The notes under the pieces: model-generated
Databases searched by the model: none
The model's input: only the letters and a program-made list of their open reading frames with translations
What the model was told of the DNA's origin: nothing
Shown here: piece by piece, positions 26,931 through 36,845 of the stretch
Layout: each line of letters opens with the position of its first letter
Position numbering within the stretch: position 1 is the stretch's first letter
DNA from: SCN-70-22 sp046327755
Lineage (GTDB): Bacteria > Gemmatimonadota > Gemmatimonadetes > Gemmatimonadales > Gemmatimonadaceae
DNA: 64,000 bases
Reading direction: 5' to 3'
Assembly: GCA_046327755.1 (NCBI GenBank)
Contig: JAXLXW010000017.1
Location: 1 to 64,000, forward strand
Made by a program: the position numbers and the translations under genes

Positions 26931-28688
26931 TTATGGATCCAGTTCGCCAACGTCCGAGCGGTCGCCGCTGTCGGCCACGGCGATCAGGTCGTCGCCGACG
27001 GCATCGGCAACGGAGGCGAGGATGTCCGGGAAGAGATCGTCGCGCTCGCGCAGCGACTGGGCGAGGGCGTGGATCGCAGTGGGGTCCCCCCCCGCGAGCA
27101 CCTCGTGCACCCCGATGAGGAGGTTCCGCGTGTCGCGCGCGTGGCCGGCGAAGCGCTCGAGCGCATAGTCGCCCACCGCCCCCGTCGTGACGATGAAGGG
27201 CCAGTCGCTCGATTGCAGCAGGAGGAGCGAACGCGCCGCCTGCGCCAGGAGCTGGTGCGTGGCCGGCGTCGCCAGCGCGCGCGGGGCGACGTTCCAGAAG
27301 GCCTCCTCCAGCTCCCAGATGGCGGGCCACATCTCCTCGACGCGGTCGTTGAGCCACATCGTGTAGTCGCCGTTTCGCCCCCAGCTGCCGCGGGCCAGCT
27401 TGGTGGTCACGCGCGCCGGCTGCCTCGCCAGGTGCATGTCGGCGGTCGTCGCGCGCAGGCGCGCGTGCTGGCGCAGCTCGCCGAACAGCTCGCCCAGGAA
27501 GTCCGGCCCCTCGAACCACCAGTGGCCGAACAGCTCGGTGTCGAACGGGGCGGTGATGAGCGTCGCGTTGTTGCTGCGGTCCTCGGCGATGCCATCCAGC
27601 AGCTCGGCAAAGTCGCGGGCGTGCGCCTGCACGGCGAGGCGCGCTTCCAGCGGGTCGTACGCGACCTTGTCGCCGAGCGAGACGTCGCGTCCGGTGACGC
27701 GCCAGAGCCGGAGGCCGCCGGGCCAGCGCATCTTGTGGAACTCGAGGTAGGCACCGTCGCCGGGATAGCCTTCGCCGCGGCTCCACACGCGCACCGACGA
27801 CTGCGGGTCGCGCACCAGTGCGGCGACGTCGGTCGACGCGCGCAGCCCGGTGACCTTGTAGGTGCGATACGGCGACTGCGGCGCCCGGCGGCGCGGGTCG
27901 CGGCGCGGGGCGAGCGCCGCCTCGGCGACGCGTTCCGACTCCCCCATCACGCGTTCGCCGTAGACGCCTAACGGCTCGCCGGCGCGCGCCGTGTGGGCGT
28001 CGACGATGAAGTAGCGGAAGCCGGCGTCGGCGAGGTGCTCCTCGATCCCCCGTCGCACGCCGCGCCCGGGGGCACCGGGGAGGGGGGACCACTTGCCGCG
28101 CGGGCGATAGCCGCACTCGGGGATCCAGCACCCCACCGGGTCGTGCCCGAAGAGGCGCCAGTGCTCGCGTTTCGCCAGCTGCAACTGGAGGCGGATCGAC
28201 TCGTCGCGCCCGAGGAGGGGGAGGAAGCCGTGCGTCGCCGCCGACGAGGCGAGTTCGAGTCGCCCCGCGCGTTGCAAGCGGCGGAGTTCGCCGACGAGGT
28301 CACCGTCCAGCGCCTGCCACAGCGCCTGCATCCGCCGGAGGCGCGCCTCCCAGAAGGCGGTGAGCGGGATGAGCGACGCGTCGCTCGTCCCTTCCATCTC
28401 CTGCACCGCGGAGCGGCACGAGGCCAGGCGATGCGCCAGGAAGGCCTCGAACTCGATGGCGAAGTCGGGGTGCGCGAGCTGGTTGGCCAGCACCGGCGTC
28501 ACGCCGATGGTGAGCGGGGCGTCGACGTGCGCCGCCTCCAGGCGCCGCAGCGTGTCGATGAGCGGGAGGTACGTCTCCAGCGCCGCCTCGCACAACCAGT
28601 CGCTCCCGTGCGGCCAGCGCCCGTGGTGCAGGACGTACGGGAGGTGCGAGTGCAGGAAGAGGACGACGTCGACGGGACGGTCGGGCAA
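26931..28688 (-). CDS. GH57 1,4-alpha-glucan branching enzyme
   Basis: A 585-residue GH57 glycogen branching enzyme with C-terminal DUF1957-type helices. It makes alpha-1,6 branches in glycogen. The barrel starts VVLFLHSHLPYVLHH. The catalytic nucleophile is Glu191 in CWIPECGYRP, and the acid/base candidate is Asp383 in PFDTELFGHWW. The start is TTG at 28688, three bases after the TAG of the glycogen synthase gene; no ATG or GTG lies nearby before the conserved N-terminus. Tight spacing shows translational coupling. GH57 replaces the GH13-type GlgB in many bacteria and archaea, and no GlgB is seen here. Confidence 0.9.
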   Translation of the reverse strand: MPDRPVDVVLFLHSHLPYVLHHGRWPHGSDWLCEAALETYLPLIDTLRRLEAAHVDAPLTIGVTPVLANQLAHPDFAIEFEAFLAHRLASCRSAVQEMEGTSDASLIPLTAFWEARLRRMQALWQALDGDLVGELRRLQRAGRLELASSAATHGFLPLLGRDESIRLQLQLAKREHWRLFGHDPVGCWIPECGYRPRGKWSPLPGAPGRGVRRGIEEHLADAGFRYFIVDAHTARAGEPLGVYGERVMGESERVAEAALAPRRDPRRRAPQSPYRTYKVTGLRASTDVAALVRDPQSSVRVWSRGEGYPGDGAYLEFHKMRWPGGLRLWRVTGRDVSLGDKVAYDPLEARLAVQAHARDFAELLDGIAEDRSNNATLITAPFDTELFGHWWFEGPDFLGELFGELRQHARLRATTADMHLARQPARVTTKLARGSWGRNGDYTMWLNDRVEEMWPAIWELEEAFWNVAPRALATPATHQLLAQAARSLLLLQSSDWPFIVTTGAVGDYALERFAGHARDTRNLLIGVHEVLAGGDPTAIHALAQSLRERDDLFPDILASVADAVGDDLIAVADSGDRSDVGELDP

Positions 28689-28691
28689 CGC

Positions 28692-30374
28692 CTAACGCCC
28701 CCAGCGCGGCCAGTTGATGGCGCGGCGATACAGCTCGCGGTACTTCACCTCCGACTTCTCCCAGCCATGGTCGCGCGACATCGCTTCCTTGATCATCTGC
28801 GTCCACACCTGCGGGTGCCGGTAGTGGTCGATGGCGCGGGCACAGGCGGCGATGAAGTCGGCCTGCGTGTAGTCGTCGAAGAGGAAGCCGGTGACGTTGT
28901 CCTCGATCGTGTCGGCGAGCCCGCCGACCTTGCGGGCCACCGGGAGCGTCCCGTAGCGCTGGGCGCGCATCTGCGTGAGCCCGCACGGCTCGTACTGCGA
29001 CGGCATCACGATCATGTCCGCCCCCGCCAGCAGGCGATGCTCCTGCTCGACGGTGAAGTTGGTCTGCACCCCGATGCGCCCGGGGACCAGCGCCCCCAGC
29101 TCCTCGAGGATGTCGACGTAGCGCTTCTCCCCCTGCCCCAGGAAGATGAACTGCGCGTCGAGCGAGAGGAACCGCGGGCTCCCCAGGATGAGGTCGAGCC
29201 CCTTTTGCGCCACCATGCGCGCGCTCATCCCGATCACCGGCGTCCCCGGGCGCTCCGGGAGACCAAAGATGCGCTGCAGGGCGAGCTTGTTCTGCTTCTT
29301 GGGGGAGAGCTTGGTGCGCGAGTAGTTGTAGGCGATGAAGGGGTCGTTGGCGGGGTTCCAGTCGGCGTTGTCGATCCCGTTGATGATCCCCACGAAGCGC
29401 TCGCGCATGGCGACGAAGGCGCCGTGCAGCCCGAAGCCGCCGGCCGCCGTGCGCAGCTCGTGCGCATGCGTGGGGCTCACCGTCGTCACCGCGTCGGCGC
29501 AGGCCATCCCCCCCTTCAGCATGTTCATCTGCCCATACCACTCGAACATGTGATGGTTGTAGAACTCGGCGGGGAGCCCCACGTCACCCATCGTCTGCGG
29601 CGGGAAGTGCCCCTGGAAGCCGGCGTTGTGCACGGTGAGCACCGTCCAGGTGTTGCGCAGGAAGTCGCTCCCCCCTTCGTAGGCACGCAGGTAGGCGGGG
29701 GCGAGTGCGGTGTGCCAGTCGTGGCAGTGCATCATCACCGGCGCCTGCGCCACCTTGGGAAGCGCGGTGAGCGCCGCCAGGGCAAAGAAGGCCCAGCGCC
29801 GGTCGTTGTCGCCGTACTCGCCGCGCGCGTCGCCGTAGATCCCGTCGCGGCCGCCGAAGTAGAACTCGTTGTCGAGGAAGTACACGCGCGGCCCCCCCTC
29901 GCCGGCGCGCGCGCGCAACGACGCCGACTCGAAGAGGCGCGCGTACTCGGTGCGCCCTCCCGGCTGCACCCAGTACGGGTCGGTCGCCGGGACAAAGTCG
30001 GTGACGACGTCGCGCACCTGGCGATAGAGCGGCATGATGAGCGCGACCTGAAGCCCCGCCTTGGCCTGCGCCTTGGCCAGGTTGGCCACCGCCTCCCCTA
30101 ACCCGCCGGTGCGGGCGAACGGTGCCAGCTCCGCCACCACGTGCACCACCGAGACCGGGTGGGCACCGGCGGTCTGCAGCGGGTAGGCGCGTGGCGCAGC
30201 GGCGGGTGCCTTGGCACCCGCCTTGGCACCAGCCTCGCCCACCGCGGCGTCACCGCCCGCCGCGGGAGTTGCTGTCCCCGTGTTGTCGTCCGTGCCGTCC
30301 TTCGCCTGCTCGCCCGCCTTGCGAGTCCGACGCGTCCTGGTCGTCGCCGCCGTACTCCGCTTGCGCGCTGCCAT
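28692..30374 (-). CDS. glgA: Glycogen synthase (ADP- or UDP-glucose dependent, GT5)
   Basis: A 560-residue GT5 glucosyltransferase that extends alpha-1,4-glucan chains. A charged Ala/Lys-rich tail of about 75 residues precedes the catalytic domain, which starts VVHVVAELAPFARTGGLGE (RTGGL in place of the common KTGGL). The C-terminal Rossmann domain has the retaining-enzyme acidic motif MPSQYEPCGLTQM followed by KVGGL. The N-terminal tail is absent from most GlgA proteins, and its sequence (repeated AGAKAGAKAPAA) suggests a flexible linker. It starts eight bases after the glgP stop and is third to last in the operon. No glgC for the sugar nucleotide is in view. Confidence 0.93.
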   Translation of the reverse strand: MAARKRSTAATTRTRRTRKAGEQAKDGTDDNTGTATPAAGGDAAVGEAGAKAGAKAPAAAPRAYPLQTAGAHPVSVVHVVAELAPFARTGGLGEAVANLAKAQAKAGLQVALIMPLYRQVRDVVTDFVPATDPYWVQPGGRTEYARLFESASLRARAGEGGPRVYFLDNEFYFGGRDGIYGDARGEYGDNDRRWAFFALAALTALPKVAQAPVMMHCHDWHTALAPAYLRAYEGGSDFLRNTWTVLTVHNAGFQGHFPPQTMGDVGLPAEFYNHHMFEWYGQMNMLKGGMACADAVTTVSPTHAHELRTAAGGFGLHGAFVAMRERFVGIINGIDNADWNPANDPFIAYNYSRTKLSPKKQNKLALQRIFGLPERPGTPVIGMSARMVAQKGLDLILGSPRFLSLDAQFIFLGQGEKRYVDILEELGALVPGRIGVQTNFTVEQEHRLLAGADMIVMPSQYEPCGLTQMRAQRYGTLPVARKVGGLADTIEDNVTGFLFDDYTQADFIAACARAIDHYRHPQVWTQMIKEAMSRDHGWEKSEVKYRELYRRAINWPRWGR

Positions 30375-30382
30375 GCCCTACC

Positions 30383-32536
30383 TCATCCGATCGGGGGATC
30401 GTCACCCTGCATCTCCCCGCGCATCGCGGGGGTGTAGTACTGCCTGGAGTAGTTCTGCAGCATGCGACGCGAGGTGAACTGCTGCCCCGCCACCCGGATG
30501 GCGTGCTTCATCTTCTGGATCCACCCGTGCGGGACGCCGCGCTCGTCCCGCGTGTAGTACAGCGGGATGACCTGCTCCTCCAGCAAGGTATAGAAGCGGT
30601 CGGCGTCCCACTCGTCAGGCGTCGCCCGCGAGGCCGCGGGCGGAATCGCCCACCCGTTGAGCCCATCGTACCCCTCGTGCCACCACCCGTCGAGCGTCGA
30701 GAGCTGCGGGACGCCGTTGAGCGCCGCCTTCATGCCGCTCGTGCCGCTCGCCTCCAGCGGGACGCGCGGCAGGTTGAGCCACACGTCGACCCCCTGCACC
30801 AGGCGATGGGCGAGATGCAGGTCGTAGTCCTCGATGAAGGCCACGCGCCCCTCGAGCTTGGGGTCGCGCGTGAAGCCATACACCGTGCGCAGCACTTCCT
30901 TCCCCGGCGTGTCGGCGGGGTGCGCCTTGCCGGCGAAGATGATCTGCACCGGGCGCGTGTTGTCGACCAGGAGCGTGCGCAGCCGGTCGATGTTGGAGAA
31001 GACGAGATCGGCGCGCTTGTACGTGGCAAAGCGCCGAGCGAAGCCGATGGTGAGGACGTTCGGGTTGAGGAGCGTCCCCGCCCCGACCACGTGCGCCGCC
31101 TCCTTCCAGTGGCGCGCCCAGCGACGACGCGCCTGCTCGCGCACGAAGTTCATCAGGTCGGTCTTGAGCTCGAGGTGCGTCCCCCACAGGCGCACGTCGT
31201 CGATCTCCAGCACCGACTCCCACAGCGCGGGATCCTCGACCCGGTTCCCCCAGTCGTGGCCAAAGGAGTGATCGAACAGCTCCATCATCTCCTTCGACAT
31301 CCACGTCGCCTTGTGGACGCCGTTGGTCACGTGGCCAATCGGAACCTGCGAGTCGTCACGGTCGGGCCAGAGCGGCGCCCAGATCTGCCGCGAGACCTCG
31401 CCGTGCCGGCGCGCCACACCGTTCACGTGCTTCGACAGGCGCAGCGCGCACACCGTCATGTGGAAGCGCCCCTGCTCCTCCGTGGGATGCTGCCCGATGG
31501 AGAGGAAGCGCGTGATCCCCATCTCCTGGTAGAGCGGCCCCGCGCACGACGCGACCTGCTCGTGCGAGAAGGTGTCGTGCCCCGCCGGGACCGGCGTGTG
31601 CGTGGTGAAGATGCTCGACGCCCGCACCTTCACCACCGCCTCTTCATAGGAAAGACCGGCGCTCATGTACTCGCGCACGCGCTCGACGAGCATGAAGGCG
31701 GCGTGCCCTTCGTTGGCGTGCCACGCGGCCGGCGCGATGCCTAACGCGCGCAGCACCCGCACGCCACCGACGCCCAGGATCCACTCCTGGCGGAGGCGCA
31801 CGTCGGGGCCCCCCGTGTACAGCTTCGACGTCAGGTCGCGGTCTGCCGGGTCGTTCTGCTCGAGGTTGGAGTCCAGGAGATAGACCGGGACGCGCCCCAC
31901 GTGCATGCGCCAGACGGCGATGTGGATGTCGCGCCCGAAGGTGTTCACCTTGGCGAGCCACGGATCCTTCCCCGGCAGCTGCACGCGCTCGAGCGGCGTG
32001 TTGGCGACGTCGAACTGCTCGTCCGAGTCCTCCTGCCACCCGTCCAGGCGGAGCTTCTGGTCGAAGTAGCCGCGCGTGTAGTAGAGCCCGATCCCCACCA
32101 GCGGAATCCCGAGGTCCGACGACGACTTGCAGTGGTCGCCGGCCAGGACGCCCAGCCCCCCCGAATAGATCGGGACGGAGTTGTGCAGCCCGAACTCGGC
32201 GCAGAAGTACGCCACCGGGCCGTCGGTCAGCTCCGGAAAGGTGTTCCGGAACCAGGTGTTGTCGAACGACTGGTCGCGGCGGAAGTCCGCCATGACGCGG
32301 TCGTAGAGGTCGAGGAAGCGTGGTTCGCGGGCGACCGTGCTGAGGCGATCCGGGGCGATGCGTCGGAGCATCGCGATGGGATTGTGCCGCGTGAGGTGCC
32401 ACAGCGGCTCGTCGATCATGGCGAAGAGAGCGCGGGCGTTCCGGCTCCAGCTCCACGAGAGGTTGGTCGCGACCTCGCCGAGTCCCTCGATACGCTCGGG
32501 GAGGTATGGAATCTTCGATCGATCTACAGGAGGCAT
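30383..32536 (-). CDS. glgP: Alpha-glucan phosphorylase
   Basis: A 717-residue GT35 phosphorylase of the shorter bacterial type, with an N-terminal DUF3417-like helical segment (GLGEVATNLSWSWSRNAR). It releases glucose 1-phosphate from alpha-1,4-glucans using phosphate and PLP. AEFGLHNSVPIYSGGLGVLAG is the N-terminal substrate region. Lys603 in GTSGMKAALNG is the PLP lysine, and QIIFAGKAHPAD is the glucan-binding segment. ATG 32536 is chosen over a TTG at 32545. It is the first gene of glgP-glgA-branching enzyme-DUF3536, so degradation and synthesis are co-transcribed. Confidence 0.92.
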   Translation of the reverse strand: MPPVDRSKIPYLPERIEGLGEVATNLSWSWSRNARALFAMIDEPLWHLTRHNPIAMLRRIAPDRLSTVAREPRFLDLYDRVMADFRRDQSFDNTWFRNTFPELTDGPVAYFCAEFGLHNSVPIYSGGLGVLAGDHCKSSSDLGIPLVGIGLYYTRGYFDQKLRLDGWQEDSDEQFDVANTPLERVQLPGKDPWLAKVNTFGRDIHIAVWRMHVGRVPVYLLDSNLEQNDPADRDLTSKLYTGGPDVRLRQEWILGVGGVRVLRALGIAPAAWHANEGHAAFMLVERVREYMSAGLSYEEAVVKVRASSIFTTHTPVPAGHDTFSHEQVASCAGPLYQEMGITRFLSIGQHPTEEQGRFHMTVCALRLSKHVNGVARRHGEVSRQIWAPLWPDRDDSQVPIGHVTNGVHKATWMSKEMMELFDHSFGHDWGNRVEDPALWESVLEIDDVRLWGTHLELKTDLMNFVREQARRRWARHWKEAAHVVGAGTLLNPNVLTIGFARRFATYKRADLVFSNIDRLRTLLVDNTRPVQIIFAGKAHPADTPGKEVLRTVYGFTRDPKLEGRVAFIEDYDLHLAHRLVQGVDVWLNLPRVPLEASGTSGMKAALNGVPQLSTLDGWWHEGYDGLNGWAIPPAASRATPDEWDADRFYTLLEEQVIPLYYTRDERGVPHGWIQKMKHAIRVAGQQFTSRRMLQNYSRQYYTPAMRGEMQGDDPPIG

Positions 32537-32638
32537 GGATGGCAACTTAACGGGGGCCGATGGCGAGGCGTAACCGTTTACACCCGCTCAGCCCCGCAGC
32601 GTTTTGGCGCCGCGATGACGGTCTGAAAACCAGAAGAA

Positions 32639-34216
32639 TCAGGCCTTGGCGCCCAAATGCACGCGCCGCTCGACCTGCGCGAACTTCTCACGGGCCTCGG
32701 GATCGGACGACGCAAGCGAGACGACGATACCGACGGCGAAGGATAGCGGAATTGTAATGAGTGCCGGGTTCTTCAACGGGAAGAACGCCTGCTCATGGTG
32801 CATGATGTCGACCTGGATGGTGGGCGACAGGTAGATAAGGAGGAGAGTGGAGATCGTCCCCACCAACATCGACGTCACGACCCCCAACGTCGTACACCCC
32901 CGCCAGAAGATCGAGAGCAGGAGCGCCGGGAAGTTGGCGCTGGCGGCGATCGCAAAGGCGAGCGACACCATGAAGGCGACGTTCTGCCCCTTGAAGACGA
33001 TCCCCAGCATCACCGCGATCACCCCAAGGAAGACCGTCGCGATGCGGGCAACGCGCAGCTGTTCGATGGGAGTCGCGTCTCCTTTCCGGGCGACGCTCAC
33101 CCACAGGTCGTGCGACAGTGCCGCGGCACCTGAGAGCGTTAACCCCGCCACCACTGCCAGGATCGTGGCAAAGGCGACGGCGGCGATGAAGCCCAGGAAA
33201 GGAGTCCCCCCCAACGTCTCGGCGAGGAGCGGAGCCGCCATGTTGCCCCCCTTGTCGACCGCCTTGATCGCGTCCGGCGTCACGAGGACCATCGCCCCGA
33301 ACCCCAGGATGAAGGTCATCAGGTAGAAGAAGCCGATGAGCCCAGTGGCATAGAAGACCGACTTCCGGGCGGCCTGCGCGTCGGGAACCGTATAGAAGCG
33401 CATCAGGATGTGCGGGAGCCCGGCCGTCCCGAACATCAGCGCCATCCCCAGCGACACCGCGTCGAGCGGGTTGGCGACCAACTTCCCGGGAGCGAGGACG
33501 CCGTCGCCGTACTTCGCCGCAGCCTCGCGGAAGAGGGCGACCGGGGAGAATCCGAACTTGGCCAGGACCATCACCGCGAGGATCGTCGCCCCTCCAAGCA
33601 GGAGGACCGCCTTGACGATCTGCACCCATGTGGTGGCGAGCATTCCTCCGAATAGCACATACGCGATCATGGCAACCCCCACGATCACGATCGCCGTCTC
33701 GTAGGTCAGCCCGAACATCAGCTTGATCAGCCCACCCGCCCCCACCATCTGGGCGATGAGGTAGAAGATCACCGTCGCCAGCGTCCCGATCGCCGCCGCG
33801 ATGCGCACCGGCGTCTGCCGAAGTCGCGCCGCCACCACGTCGGCGAAGGTGTACTTCCCGAGGTTCCTGAGCGGCTCGGCGATCAGGAAGAGGACCACCG
33901 GCCACCCTACCAGCCACCCGGTGGAGTAGATCAACCCGTCGAAGCCGGTGGTCGAGACGAGCCCCGCGATCCCGAGGAACGACGCCGCCGACATGTAGTC
34001 GCCCGCCAACGCGAAGCCGTTCTGCCCCGCCGAGATCGACCGGCCGGCCGCGTAGAAGTCCTCGGTGGTGCGCGTCTTCCGCGATGCCCAGTAGGTGATG
34101 CCGAGCGTGATGGCGATGAAGACGAAGAAGAAGACCATCGCCACCGCGTTGGGCTGGCCGATGCTCGTCGCCTGCGTCACCTGCGTCACCTGCTGCGCAG
34201 CATTCGCGGCGTTCAT
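32639..34216 (-). CDS. actP: Cation/acetate symporter (SSS family)
   Basis: A 525-residue inner-membrane sodium:solute symporter of the ActP type, with about 13 membrane helices. Key segments are SISAGQNGFALAGDYMSAAS, GLPHILMRFYTVPDAQAARK and GAAALSHDLWVSV. It takes up acetate or related short carboxylates with Na+ or H+. Start MNAANAAQQ at 34216 is set by an ATGA overlap with the upstream DUF485 gene. The DUF485-actP pair is the classic yjcH-actP order. Confidence 0.9.
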   Translation of the reverse strand: MNAANAAQQVTQVTQATSIGQPNAVAMVFFFVFIAITLGITYWASRKTRTTEDFYAAGRSISAGQNGFALAGDYMSAASFLGIAGLVSTTGFDGLIYSTGWLVGWPVVLFLIAEPLRNLGKYTFADVVAARLRQTPVRIAAAIGTLATVIFYLIAQMVGAGGLIKLMFGLTYETAIVIVGVAMIAYVLFGGMLATTWVQIVKAVLLLGGATILAVMVLAKFGFSPVALFREAAAKYGDGVLAPGKLVANPLDAVSLGMALMFGTAGLPHILMRFYTVPDAQAARKSVFYATGLIGFFYLMTFILGFGAMVLVTPDAIKAVDKGGNMAAPLLAETLGGTPFLGFIAAVAFATILAVVAGLTLSGAAALSHDLWVSVARKGDATPIEQLRVARIATVFLGVIAVMLGIVFKGQNVAFMVSLAFAIAASANFPALLLSIFWRGCTTLGVVTSMLVGTISTLLLIYLSPTIQVDIMHHEQAFFPLKNPALITIPLSFAVGIVVSLASSDPEAREKFAQVERRVHLGAKA

Positions 34217-34482
34217 CGCGTGATCTCCGCCAGCTCGCGGTCGTAGTGCGTGTTGGCCCACCGGATGTAGACGAAGGTGAGGAGCCACGACACCACGATC
34301 ACCAGCGCCCCCAGCAGGATCCCGAGCGAGAGCCCCGGCGCGATGAGCGTCCCCATCAGCGCCTTGTCATACGCGATGAGGAGGATGAAGCCGAAGTAGA
34401 GGACGATCATCGCGGCCGTCAGCGTGATCGCAAAGCGCGTCCGTCGAGCCGCAAGGGCCCGCAGGCGGGCGTCACCAGTCAT
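34213..34482 (-). CDS. DUF485 family membrane protein
   Basis: An 89-residue small membrane protein with two helices (ITLTAAMIVLYFGFILLIAY and LGALVIVVSWLLTFVYIRWA), preceded by an RLRALAARRTRF basic segment. It ends in an ATGA overlap with actP, as in yjcH-actP pairs of other bacteria. It probably supports the symporter, but the exact role is unknown. Start ATG 34482 is used; the open frame further upstream runs through the octamer array. Confidence 0.9.
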   Translation of the reverse strand: MTGDARLRALAARRTRFAITLTAAMIVLYFGFILLIAYDKALMGTLIAPGLSLGILLGALVIVVSWLLTFVYIRWANTHYDRELAEITR

Positions 34483-34734
34483 GAGAAGACGAGGAGACGA
34501 GAGGACGAGAAGTCGAGATGGTGTGGGGGCGGAACGTGGGGTTCCGACGCCCATGCTGCAAGGAGTGACCGGGAATCGTGCGCTCGCGGGGCCGTGCACG
34601 CCCCCTTGGCGTCTTCGCGGCTTCGCGTGAGATGAAGTTCAACGGCGTCTCACGCGAAGCCACGAAGCCGCGAAGAGTACTCGCGCCGAGGGTCCTTGCC
34701 GTTCCTCGTCCTCTCGTCCTCGCGTCCTCTCGCC
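34483..34734. repeat. Composite repeat: family C arms around a family B hairpin
   Basis: An inverted octamer run (GAGGACGAGA type) at about 34483-34514 and a direct run at 34704-34733 bracket a full family B hairpin at 34605-34676. The arms of that hairpin, GCTTCGCGTGAGA and TCTCACGCGAAGC, are at 34620-34632 and 34648-34660. The block separates the HD-GYP gene from the DUF485 gene. No gene is present in these 250 bases. Confidence 0.8.
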
Positions 34735-36180
<1,446 letters not shown>

Positions 36181-36392
36181 GCACAGCTGGGAGGGGTGCC
36201 TAGAAGACGGTCGGCACCGTCCACGGGAAACGACGTCGCAGGCGAGAATCCTCCCGGATCCCTCGTTGCTGCCCCGCCCAGTGCGTCCTACCTTGTCGCC
36301 CCGCTGGAGACATCGAGCGCGACGATGGGCGCCGGCGGGTGCCATCGTCAGCCGACGGCAGCCGCGTGTGGCCGACGTGACCAGGGAACCGC

Positions 36393-36845
36393 ATGAGCGA
36401 ATCGGTGCTGGCTCCGGTCCGGGCGACGTTTCGGGCGGTGGCGGAGACGGTGGTGCGGGAGACGGCGTCGCTGGGTCCGGACGGGTGGCGACAACTGGAG
36501 GCAGCGGTCGAGTCCGCGCTGGCGACGCGTCCTGAGGCGATGCGACGCCAGCTCGTCACCTTCCTGCGTGTCATCGAGTACCTCCCGCTGCTCAGGCGGC
36601 TGCGGACCTTCTCGCGCCTCTCGCCCGAGGCACGCTTTGCGGTGCTGCACGACTTCGAGATGTCGCCGCGCCCCCTCTTCCGGCGCGGGATGTGGGGGCT
36701 CCGCACGCTCGTCTTCCTGGGCTACTACACGCGTGACGACGTCCAGACGTCGTTAGGCTACCGCGCCCACGCCGACGGCTGGAGCGCGCGCCGCACGACC
36801 GCCGAGATGCGCGCCGCCGCGGCCGAACCGTTCGGCGACGAATGA
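36393..36845 (+). CDS. Small partner of a GMC dehydrogenase (fatty alcohol oxidase N-terminal-like)
   Basis: A 150-residue helical protein. The central part, LPLLRRLRTFSRLSPEARFAV followed by FRRGMWGLRTLVFLGYYT, resembles the N-terminal helical region that precedes the FAD domain in long-chain alcohol oxidases. Here it is a separate gene, coupled by an ATGA overlap to the GMC gene. It may anchor the FAD subunit to the membrane or help present lipid-like alcohols. No signal peptide is evident. The function is inferred from position and similarity only. Confidence 0.65.
   Translation: MSESVLAPVRATFRAVAETVVRETASLGPDGWRQLEAAVESALATRPEAMRRQLVTFLRVIEYLPLLRRLRTFSRLSPEARFAVLHDFEMSPRPLFRRGMWGLRTLVFLGYYTRDDVQTSLGYRAHADGWSARRTTAEMRAAAAEPFGDE

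Noticed and set aside
27993..30101. A 702-codon open frame on the plus strand
   Set aside because: It lies opposite glgA and the branching enzyme, whose catalytic motifs are intact. There is no start signal or recognisable domain.
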